A DNA stretch of 9,811 bases from assembly GCA_002383605.1 (NCBI GenBank), contig DFYK01000131.1, positions 1 through 9,811 on the forward strand. The letters run 5' to 3'. Source of the DNA: Proteiniphilum sp. UBA4084. GTDB taxonomy: Bacteria > Bacteroidota > Bacteroidia > Bacteroidales > Dysgonomonadaceae. The position numbers and the translations under genes are program-made. How positions within the stretch are numbered: the first letter of the stretch is position 1; the number at the start of each line of letters is the position of its first letter. Below the pieces are notes generated by a model. It saw only the letters and a program-made list of their open reading frames with translations, made no database searches and was not told the DNA's origin. Positions 1-6,625 of this stretch are shown here, piece after piece.

Positions 1-44
1 CTGGGCATCACCATCGGAAAACGATTCTGAGAATTCATCCTCAT
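1..44 (-). CDS. Possible start of a further operon gene, cut by the window edge
   Basis: On the minus strand an ATG at 44 overlaps the symporter stop codon in the arrangement ATGA, and a second in-frame ATG follows at 38 behind GAGG. The frame stays open to the edge, giving MRMNSQNRFPMVMP. The close coupling and same strand suggest another gene of the operon, but 14 residues are too few to name it. An epimerase or kinase of sialic acid breakdown would fit the pathway; that is a guess. Confidence 0.35.
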   Translation of the reverse strand, partial: MRMNSQNRFPMVMP

Positions 45-2677
45 TGCACGCTCTTCCACGTAAATCCTTTAATCTCCTTCTTGTTGGGCAACAGAAAACT
101 TGTCAGCCAGGCTATCAGGATTCCGGAGACCATTCCGATAAAGCCATACAGCAAAAACGATAGGGGAGCATGTTCCTTGATGATCAGCAGCAGGAAGAGC
201 CCTGTGATCACGCCAATAAGGGCTGCCTTTGCTCCCACACGCGGAAAGAAGATTCCGAGGATAAAGAATGCACCCAATCCACTGGTAAGCAGCCCAAGGA
301 AAGTGTTGAACTGGTCCCACAAAGAGGCGATGTCCCAGGTGGCCAGCATCAATGCCATTCCCAGTCCCAATAATCCGCAGAGAAGACCCGACAAGCGGGC
401 CACTTTCAATTGGGAAGTGAAGGTATGGCGCGGGAAGATTGTCTGGTAAAAGTCGGATGTAATGACTGCGGCTGATGAGTTGATGTTGGATGAGAGGGTA
501 GACATGGCAGCCGCAAATATAGCTGCAATAAGTAGGCCAGCAAAACCGACAGGCATCTCCGAGACGATAAATTGCGGAAATACCGAATCGATATTGGGAT
601 TGGTCACCATCATATTTGCCGGATGATATGTATAGAAGGCGAAGAGGCCCGTACCTATGAGAAAAAACAGGATGGTGACCGGTACGCTGAGGATACCATT
701 CAGCCAGATACTGCGGGAAGTGGCCTTTTCATCCTTCGTGCTCATATAGCGCTGTACGATGGACTGGTCGCTGGTATAGGTGATGAGAGAGTTGGCTACC
801 CCTCCGATTAGTACGACCCAGAATACCGGCTGTGTAAAATCAAACCGGAAGTCGAAAGTTCGAAATTTGTGTAACTCGATGGAGGTGTGCCAGAATTCTC
901 CCAGACCGCCATCAATACCCATTACCATCAAAACAAATGCTGCAAGTGCACCAAAGACGAGAATAAATCCCTGTATGACGTCTCCCCAGACTACTGCCTC
1001 CATACCGCCGCTGGTACTGTAGAGAATGGTTACCAGTCCCATTAATACAATAGAGAGATAAATATCGAATCCTGTCACCGCATTCAGTGCCAGTGCCGGT
1101 AGAAACAGCACAATGGCAATGCGGCTCACCATGAAGACAACAAATAGGGCCGAAGCCAGCCATCTCACCAGGCGGTTGAAGCGTTTCTCCAGGTATTCGT
1201 AAGCAGTACCCAGCGGGAAGCGGGTAAAGAAAGGAAGAAAATAGCGAATGACCACAGGGACAATGAGGATGATGCAGATATTAAAGACAAGCATACGCCA
1301 GTCGGTTGCATAAGTCTTGGCAGGTATAGACAGAAATGTAATGGCACTCAGCGTTGTGGCAAAAATACTTATACCTGCGGCCCACCATGGAATGCGGCCA
1401 CTTGCTTTGAAGAAATCCTCGGTATTTTCATTCCGCTTCATAAAGTAAAACCCTAGCAACAGCATCCCCCCGAAATATATAAAAAGAACAAGGTAATTAA
1501 TCCAACCGAAGGAAGACTGTGAAGTATAATAAAGCTGCGTGATGAGGGGGGAACGCACGCCGGGGCTGACTTCCCCGCTGGCAATATAGACATTCTTCCC
1601 GTCAGATACATCAGATGTGACAGCCACAGGAGGATTCACGGTTTCTCCTGCTTCAAACCAAGTATCGGTGATGGTATTATAGATCAATATTCTGTTGTGA
1701 AACCCTGTATGATGTATCCACAGGCTGTCTCTTTTTGCTGTATTGCCTTCCCTTACAGCCTTCTCTACCTGTCTAAAAATATGGCCGGTATCACCTCCAT
1801 ATAGAAGCACGTGTGAGCCGCCCACAGCTGAGGCGGTAGCCATTGCCAGAGAAACTGATGTACCATCATCGTGACGGATATCTCTTCTTTTGGTCCATCT
1901 GTTGAGTGAAGGTCGAAAATGGTATACAGATTCATAAAAGATTGTGCCCTCTGCGGCAGTTCTTTTGGCTCTTCCGCCAAAAGAAAAGAGAGCCACCTCT
2001 TCCCCATCCTGCTGAGACGTAAGGGTAGCTCCCGACACCGGCACCGGATAGTCGGGCAGTTTTGTCCATCCTGCTGCAGGGTTTGTGACGTCAAGTACAA
2101 GAAACTGTCTGGTCGATGTGCCATCGGCCAGTTCGCCGCCAACCAAATAGACCTTTGAGCCTATGACTGTAGCTGTGGAATTTTTTACCGGCATTGGTAG
2201 TGAGGAATATTCTGTGACAGTGATGCCGCTGCCAGTGTATGTCAGCAACCAGGATTTTTCGGTGATACCGTCCGGCGTGAGTCCGCCCACGCAGAGCAAT
2301 CCTTTTGGCAACGTTGCATAGGAACCTTCCGCCAATGGTACGGGCAGGTCGTTTCCCTGATAGACCTTGCTGAAAGACCCGTCAGGGAGTTGTTCAAAAA
2401 CAAATACCTGATCCGAAAAATGTTTAATTCCATTCTGCCATGGTTTCCCTCCTGGGAAAGCAGCTCCTCCGGCCATAATAAACCGGTTTCCTTGTTTCCC
2501 GAAAAAAGTACCTGCCAGCCCCTCCCGCAGGGTAGAATCTTCCAATGTTTCCATGGAGAAACGGTTGATCTGGTGCAGGGTAGTGAGATTCTCTGCCCAG
2601 ACAGAAAAGGGCAAGACAGAAATAAAAAGAATCGCGCAAGTAATGAGGTAAATAAAATAGAGTTTTTTTCGGATCAT
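41..2677 (-). CDS. Fusion: cyclically permuted NanM-like kelch mutarotase plus sodium:solute symporter (SSS)
   Basis: An 878-residue two-part protein from ATG 2677, chosen because it opens a proper signal peptide (MIRKKLYFIYLI... ending SVWA). An in-frame ATG at 2749 overlaps the nanH stop (ATGA) but adds 24 residues unlike a signal peptide. Residues ~36-381 are a kelch beta-propeller with Gly-Gly pairs at 70-71, 131-132, 180-181, 234-235 and 294-295, resembling the cyclically permuted relatives of E. coli NanM/YjhT, a sialic acid mutarotase. Residues ~391-866 are a multi-helix SSS transporter with GGMEAVVWGDVIQG (from 557), TSDQSIVQRY (from 635) and the sodium-site helix segment TLSSNINSS (727-735). 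SSS proteins have a periplasmic N-terminus, so the propeller would sit in the periplasm beside the pore. Inferred job: anomer conversion coupled to sodium-driven uptake of sialic acid. No frameshift joins the halves; the frame is continuous. Sugar specificity rests on context. Confidence 0.92.
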   Translation of the reverse strand: MIRKKLYFIYLITCAILFISVLPFSVWAENLTTLHQINRFSMETLEDSTLREGLAGTFFGKQGNRFIMAGGAAFPGGKPWQNGIKHFSDQVFVFEQLPDGSFSKVYQGNDLPVPLAEGSYATLPKGLLCVGGLTPDGITEKSWLLTYTGSGITVTEYSSLPMPVKNSTATVIGSKVYLVGGELADGTSTRQFLVLDVTNPAAGWTKLPDYPVPVSGATLTSQQDGEEVALFSFGGRAKRTAAEGTIFYESVYHFRPSLNRWTKRRDIRHDDGTSVSLAMATASAVGGSHVLLYGGDTGHIFRQVEKAVREGNTAKRDSLWIHHTGFHNRILIYNTITDTWFEAGETVNPPVAVTSDVSDGKNVYIASGEVSPGVRSPLITQLYYTSQSSFGWINYLVLFIYFGGMLLLGFYFMKRNENTEDFFKASGRIPWWAAGISIFATTLSAITFLSIPAKTYATDWRMLVFNICIILIVPVVIRYFLPFFTRFPLGTAYEYLEKRFNRLVRWLASALFVVFMVSRIAIVLFLPALALNAVTGFDIYLSIVLMGLVTILYSTSGGMEAVVWGDVIQGFILVFGALAAFVLMVMGIDGGLGEFWHTSIELHKFRTFDFRFDFTQPVFWVVLIGGVANSLITYTSDQSIVQRYMSTKDEKATSRSIWLNGILSVPVTILFFLIGTGLFAFYTYHPANMMVTNPNIDSVFPQFIVSEMPVGFAGLLIAAIFAAAMSTLSSNINSSAAVITSDFYQTIFPRHTFTSQLKVARLSGLLCGLLGLGMALMLATWDIASLWDQFNTFLGLLTSGLGAFFILGIFFPRVGAKAALIGVITGLFLLLIIKEHAPLSFLLYGFIGMVSGILIAWLTSFLLPNKKEIKGFTWKSVQ

Positions 2678-2745
2678 ATTTTTGGTAGAAAAGTTGATAA
2701 ATGTTCCTTGTTGTGTGAGTGAATGTCGAGTCTTCCGGCAGGAGA

Positions 2746-4383
2746 TCATTGTATTTCCTTCAATGAAACAGTCTGGAAGACCATATCCGCCTGGCTGCTC
2801 TCATACAGAATACCGAGGGTGGAGTCGTTCACCGAAGTGATGCAGGAATAGCCTCGTCCGCTGTATTCATCGAGCAGGATATGTTTCTCTTCGGGCCAGG
2901 TATTACCATCATCGTAACTCACTTTCAGGGTGATGTTGTTCCGTTTTGAGGTGGATGCCGGATTGACAAACAGCAGCAACGATTTTTCCACACTATCCTC
3001 CATATAACGATGCGTATGGAGACTGGCCATGCAGGTGGGTTCTATAAGGGCTTTCCGGGAGGTGGGATGCTCAGTCCATGTCTCGCCCAGATCATCGGTA
3101 ACAAACACAGAGCGGCCGTTCACCTCCTCATTGCCTCGGTTGCGGTTATCCCGCATATTCAGCATCAGTGATCCATCTTGGAGTTCAACCACGGCACACT
3201 CTGTCGTATTCCTGGTTGCCGGATTACCAGTTGTCCATGTTTTACCGCCATCTTTACTCCAGGTGATGTTGGAGAACGACGTTCCGTTTTCATCTCTTCC
3301 CTGAGTTGGAAAAACCAACGTGCCATCAGACATGGTGATTCCCTGTCCGGGCGCCGGTGCGAAAAGCCACCACTCCTTCTTCTTTGCAGAGGTGATGTTG
3401 ATTGGCTCACTCCAGGTGAGGCCATCGTCGCTGCTTTTGGTAATCAGGAACTGGGAGGTCTCTTTTACGCCAAAGCCGGGCTGAGAACCTTTCGCACGCC
3501 ATTGATGAAGCCATCGGGTGCTGTCGGCAGTCAAACCCTCAACCCATTTCCCTGTCTCCGCATCCAGCAATCCGTGCATCCAAAGGCCAGCCACATAAAT
3601 GTCTCCGGTACGATCATCCACCAGGATGCAGGCGTCGCTCACCCCGTTATATTTCTCCGGCATGCCGCCCCACTCCTTCATATCGAGTACCACCTGCATG
3701 GGTTCCCAGGTGCGTCCGCCATCGAAGCTCCGGTTCAGGGCAATGTCCATATGGCCCTGCAGGTCGCGCGCACTTTCGTAGCGTGCGTCGTAGATTGCCA
3801 TCAACGTACCTTTCTTTGAAGTAGCCAGACCGGGTATGCGTGAGGTATGCACCCCGTCCTGCCCATGCTGCCGCAGGGCCACACCGACTCTCAGTTCCTT
3901 CGCATCATGCGGTAAAGCTCTTAATTTTCCCCGGTTAGTAACTATTTGTTCGCACCGTATTTTTATTTTGTGTGACAGATCGATATCTTCTTTCAGGGTT
4001 ACTGAGACCCAGAGGGTGACCGTATCCGTTGTTATGGTGAGGTGATCGGAAAAAGCAATTTTCGTTGCAGCAGGCTGTATCTCGCCCACAGAGTGATCTG
4101 TTTCAAATTTGTCGTTCTCTCCTGCTTTGAACAGCACTACCTTGTCAATATCACTGATATCGGTCGTTCCTTCCAGTGAGAGCACCACTTTCTCAAGAAT
4201 ATATTCTTCTCTGTCGGAACGGGTACTGTCACGAATCAACCTGATTTTCTGTACCGGGTTGTACTCTTTTCCAGCCAGTATGGGAAAGGTTGGTGAATCT
4301 ATTTCGGCACTTACACGATCGTTGTATCCGCATGAGATGATCAGCATGATCAGAGAAAGTGAAAAAAGTATTTTTCTTTGCAT
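2746..4383 (-). CDS. nanH: Exo-alpha-sialidase NanH type, GH33, with N-terminal BNR-associated domain
   Basis: A 545-residue sialidase, nearly the same length and layout as Bacteroides fragilis NanH. A lipoprotein signal ends in LIISC (Cys18). Residues ~30-165 form the beta-rich accessory domain found before Bacteroidota sialidases, and the propeller starts near 168. Catalytic candidates by family alignment: Arg182 (RIP), Asp207 (ARDLQGHMD), Glu395 (TTECAVVEL), Arg411 (NMRDNR), Arg481 (SKRNN) and Tyr512 (GYSC), all present. Five Asp-boxes start at 219, 317, 376, 429 and 489 (SFDGGRTW, SSDDGLTW, SKDGGKTW, TDDLGETW, SYDDGNTW). One deviation: the residue before RIP is Ser181 instead of the usual Phe/Tyr. 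Family members cleave alpha-2,3, 2,6 and 2,8 linked sialic acid. It follows the aldolase by 25 bases. It is only distantly similar to the compact GH33 in the same operon, so this is not a recent duplication. Confidence 0.96.
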   Translation of the reverse strand: MQRKILFSLSLIMLIISCGYNDRVSAEIDSPTFPILAGKEYNPVQKIRLIRDSTRSDREEYILEKVVLSLEGTTDISDIDKVVLFKAGENDKFETDHSVGEIQPAATKIAFSDHLTITTDTVTLWVSVTLKEDIDLSHKIKIRCEQIVTNRGKLRALPHDAKELRVGVALRQHGQDGVHTSRIPGLATSKKGTLMAIYDARYESARDLQGHMDIALNRSFDGGRTWEPMQVVLDMKEWGGMPEKYNGVSDACILVDDRTGDIYVAGLWMHGLLDAETGKWVEGLTADSTRWLHQWRAKGSQPGFGVKETSQFLITKSSDDGLTWSEPINITSAKKKEWWLFAPAPGQGITMSDGTLVFPTQGRDENGTSFSNITWSKDGGKTWTTGNPATRNTTECAVVELQDGSLMLNMRDNRNRGNEEVNGRSVFVTDDLGETWTEHPTSRKALIEPTCMASLHTHRYMEDSVEKSLLLFVNPASTSKRNNITLKVSYDDGNTWPEEKHILLDEYSGRGYSCITSVNDSTLGILYESSQADMVFQTVSLKEIQ

Positions 4384-4408
4384 GATAAAAAGATATGGGT
4401 GTTGTTAT

Positions 4409-5347
4409 TCATTTTTCAAAAAATTCCGGGATAATATTTGCAGCTTTCCTCCGTACATCCCCGGCCAAATCTTCGGGAATGGATTTATATGGCCATCTCA
4501 AGCTGGTACCGACGTCGGCCCATCCGCCTACCAAAGCCATAAAACGATCGCAGGCCTGATTGGAAAAGTAATGTTGTGTAATAAACGGCTCTATCAGGGT
4601 TTTCATAAAGTGTTTGATCCGTTGTTCCAACTCCAGCGCCTGACTCATATCGGTTCGCATAAGTTGATACCACTTCTGGGCCGCCCCTGGGTTCAGGCAG
4701 GAGACGTTGGAATAGGCTCCCTGGGCACCCAGTGTGATGCCGGTCGCTAAATTGTGGCCCGGTATAAACACCGAAATTCCCTCCCTGTTGTCTTTTACCC
4801 TTTTATACCATTCCACGTCGGAATTCCTGTCAAACACTTTTACACCCACCAATGCGGGTATTTCCTTTTTTAAAACCTGCCACTCTTCGGGCTGTAGCTG
4901 CTTCTTTGCGTGTGGCGGGTTGTACAGTACCAGATTGATCTCACCGGATTCTGATAGAATTTTCTTCAGAAATATCGTGCACTCCTCCAACGTGGGAGGA
5001 AACCAATCGGGAAGAATCACCTGCACCGCGCCCGGTTTTAGATATTTAATCATCTTCAACCGGTGCAGCGATATCTGCGGACTCATGTGGCTGATTCCTA
5101 TTTGAAAAGGGATGCCCTTCTTTTCACACTTCAGAGCCAGTAGTTCACTGATCTGAAGAAACTCGTCATCGGTCTGCGAATAAAATTCACCGGCGGTACC
5201 GTTTGAATAGATTCCGTTGAGTTGTGAATCGATTAAGACGTCTATTTCATCGTTCAATCGGGAAAAATCGATGTCTCCCTTGTGGTCTGTCGCCAAAAGC
5301 AACGTTGCCCAATTGCCGTATATTTCGTCAGAAGAGAGTGGATTCAT
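4409..5347 (-). CDS. DHDPS/N-acetylneuraminate lyase family class I aldolase (probable sialic acid lyase)
   Basis: A 312-residue protein, normal for the DapA/NanA (beta/alpha)8 aldolase family. Visible family features are the carboxylate-binding loop NGTAGE (49-54; GSTGE in NanA, GTTGE in DapA), Tyr142 in YNPP, and the Schiff-base lysine Lys170 in LVGVKVFDRNSD, followed by GAYSN (210-214) before the C-terminal helices. There is no signal peptide, so it acts in the cytoplasm. Its place between two sialidase genes and near a sialic acid type symporter supports cleavage of N-acetylneuraminate to pyruvate and N-acetylmannosamine. The segment after Tyr142 reads PPHAKKQ rather than IPALSG of NanA or VPSRTG of DapA, so it belongs to neither characterised type and may accept another 2-keto-3-deoxy acid. 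Lysine synthesis is unlikely, because the DapA arginine in that loop is absent. Confidence 0.85.
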   Translation of the reverse strand: MNPLSSDEIYGNWATLLLATDHKGDIDFSRLNDEIDVLIDSQLNGIYSNGTAGEFYSQTDDEFLQISELLALKCEKKGIPFQIGISHMSPQISLHRLKMIKYLKPGAVQVILPDWFPPTLEECTIFLKKILSESGEINLVLYNPPHAKKQLQPEEWQVLKKEIPALVGVKVFDRNSDVEWYKRVKDNREGISVFIPGHNLATGITLGAQGAYSNVSCLNPGAAQKWYQLMRTDMSQALELEQRIKHFMKTLIEPFITQHYFSNQACDRFMALVGGWADVGTSLRWPYKSIPEDLAGDVRRKAANIIPEFFEK

Positions 5348-5353
5348 GCAGGT

Positions 5354-5376
5354 CTGTTTACTGATTATCTAAACAG
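5354..5376. repeat. Perfect 7-bp inverted repeat in the sialidase-aldolase gap
   Basis: CTGTTTA at 5354-5360 and TAAACAG at 5370-5376 are exact inverted copies separated by nine bases, filling most of the 33-base gap. In the transcript this forms a small hairpin just ahead of the aldolase start at 5347. There is no U-run after it, so it is not a normal terminator; a processing or translation-control element, or a binding site for a dimeric regulator, are possibilities without further support. Confidence 0.4.
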
Positions 5377-5380
5377 GGCA

Positions 5381-6544
5381 TCACAATCCCTGCAAAACAG
5401 GCCCCGGAAGAAAAATATCATCCCAATCAAAAGAGACAAAAATCATTTTTTCGTATGGTCTTTTTTCTCCAGCCTCAAAAAACAGTCCCACTCTTCCATC
5501 CGGCAACCGGGTAATGCAGGAGTAGGCGGCCGGTCCCTCGTACACCAGTTTTCCGTTACTCCAGCTGCGACAGTCGTCCAGGCTGACTTTAAGTGTCAGA
5601 TGATCTCTCCCGTGAGGCACGGCCGGATTGAGGAACAGATGTGCCCTATACCCCCCGGCCTCACCAAAATTTAATACAGCCGCCTGGCATAACGATTCCA
5701 CCAGCTGAAAATCGTGTTCAATCTCCGACCAGCTTTGTCCGCCATCCGCGCTAAAACTGATAGCTCTCGCCTGATTGTTGTTATAGGACCGCATGTTCAT
5801 CAGCAAAGTACCGTCGGATAATTCTGTCACCTGACTTTCATTGCATCCCAGTTTGATGGATTCGCTTTTCTGCCATGATTTCCCGTGATCGTCAGAATAG
5901 ATCACATGGGCTCCATAGCCATAAGGGCCTCCATCCAGCTTTCCTTCCGGATCGTCGTAACTATGATTTGCCGGAATGACAAGCCTGCCTTTGTAAGCGC
6001 CGCTCTTCACCTGTATCCCTATTCCCGGGCCGGTAGCATACCATCCCCATGAAGGATCGCGGCATGTTTCTTCCAGACTCACCGGCACCGACCATGTTTT
6101 TCCATCGTCATCGGAATAACAGACATATGGTAATCGCGGAGACAATGATGTTTTGTTGATGATAGCACTTTCCTTGTCTTTTCCGTTATTCCAGCTGGTA
6201 AACAACCAGATTCGACCGGTTTCTTCATCGACTACAGGACAAGGATTTCCACATGTGTTGTCTGCATCGTCCCAGACGACCTGTTCATCGCTCCATGTCA
6301 TCCCATTATCTTCCGAACGTTTCAGTAATATGTTGATATCTCCGGTATCACCTGCCTCACGTCCCTCGCAAAAAGCGAGTAGCGTTCCTTCGTTGGTGAC
6401 AACCAGCGCCGGTATCCGGTAATTGTTATAATCACCGGTCCCTCTCTCCCACAAAACGGTTTGATCAATATCTTCCTTTTCCTTCAAAGAAAGGAACGAT
6501 AAGACAAGCAGGATACTTGATATTAAAAGTAAATTTTTCTTCAT
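5381..6544 (-). CDS. Exo-alpha-sialidase, GH33, compact single-domain form
   Basis: A 387-residue sialidase with little beyond the six-bladed propeller. The canonical YRIP motif is at 42-45 (Arg43, first of the arginine triad). By comparison with human NEU2 and Salmonella NanH, Asp66 (in EGREAGDTGD) is the expected acid/base, Glu236 (in CNESQ) and Tyr341 the nucleophile pair, and Arg252 (NMRS) and Arg313 (HGRDH) complete the triad; all are present. Asp-boxes S-x-D-x-G-x-[TS]-W start at 77, 144, 217 and 265; a fifth at 321 has Cys in place of Gly. The N-terminus (MKKNLLLISSILLVLSFLSL) is a signal peptide or anchor without a lipobox cysteine, so a soluble periplasmic or secreted enzyme is likely. 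Reaction: release of terminal alpha-linked sialic acid. Linkage preference cannot be read from sequence. It lies 81 bases after the sulfatase and 33 before the aldolase gene. Confidence 0.94.
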   Translation of the reverse strand: MKKNLLLISSILLVLSFLSLKEKEDIDQTVLWERGTGDYNNYRIPALVVTNEGTLLAFCEGREAGDTGDINILLKRSEDNGMTWSDEQVVWDDADNTCGNPCPVVDEETGRIWLFTSWNNGKDKESAIINKTSLSPRLPYVCYSDDDGKTWSVPVSLEETCRDPSWGWYATGPGIGIQVKSGAYKGRLVIPANHSYDDPEGKLDGGPYGYGAHVIYSDDHGKSWQKSESIKLGCNESQVTELSDGTLLMNMRSYNNNQARAISFSADGGQSWSEIEHDFQLVESLCQAAVLNFGEAGGYRAHLFLNPAVPHGRDHLTLKVSLDDCRSWSNGKLVYEGPAAYSCITRLPDGRVGLFFEAGEKRPYEKMIFVSFDWDDIFLPGPVLQGL

Positions 6545-6556
6545 ATCATGTATATT

Positions 6557-6576
6557 AAAAAAGAACCATTTGTTCT
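6557..6576 (-). terminator. Weak hairpin plus U-run between sulfatase and GH33 gene
   Basis: In the 81-base gap the transcript contains AGAAC, a 5-base loop, GTTCT (6572-6576 pairing with 6562-6566), directly followed by a run of U (6562-6557). This has the layout of a rho-independent terminator, but the stem is only five pairs and weak, so at best it causes partial termination. The rest of the gap (6577-6625) is AT-rich and shows no Bacteroidota TAnnTTTG promoter box that I can see. Confidence 0.25.
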
Positions 6577-6625
6577 ATTGTTATTCTTTAACTGATGTTT
6601 GATTTCACGAACAGCATACATTCTC

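Noticed and set aside
3178..3819. Long plus-strand open frame (213 codons) inside nanH
   Set aside because: It lies antisense within a clearly conserved sialidase, its translation shows no family motif or signal, and Bacteroidota genes with moderate GC often give such shadow frames.
4109..4750. Plus-strand open frame (213 codons) spanning the nanH start and the aldolase end
   Set aside because: It is antisense to two well-supported genes, is low in recognisable motifs, and has no promoter-like sequence ahead of it.
4409..5347. Naming the aldolase as DapA of lysine biosynthesis
   Set aside because: The conserved arginine loop of DapA is missing and the gene sits between two sialidase genes, which favours a catabolic role.
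6545..6625. Internal promoter upstream of the compact sialidase
   Set aside because: This is the largest gap, but neither a TAnnTTTG box nor an upstream TTTG/TTG element at suitable spacing is visible on the minus strand.
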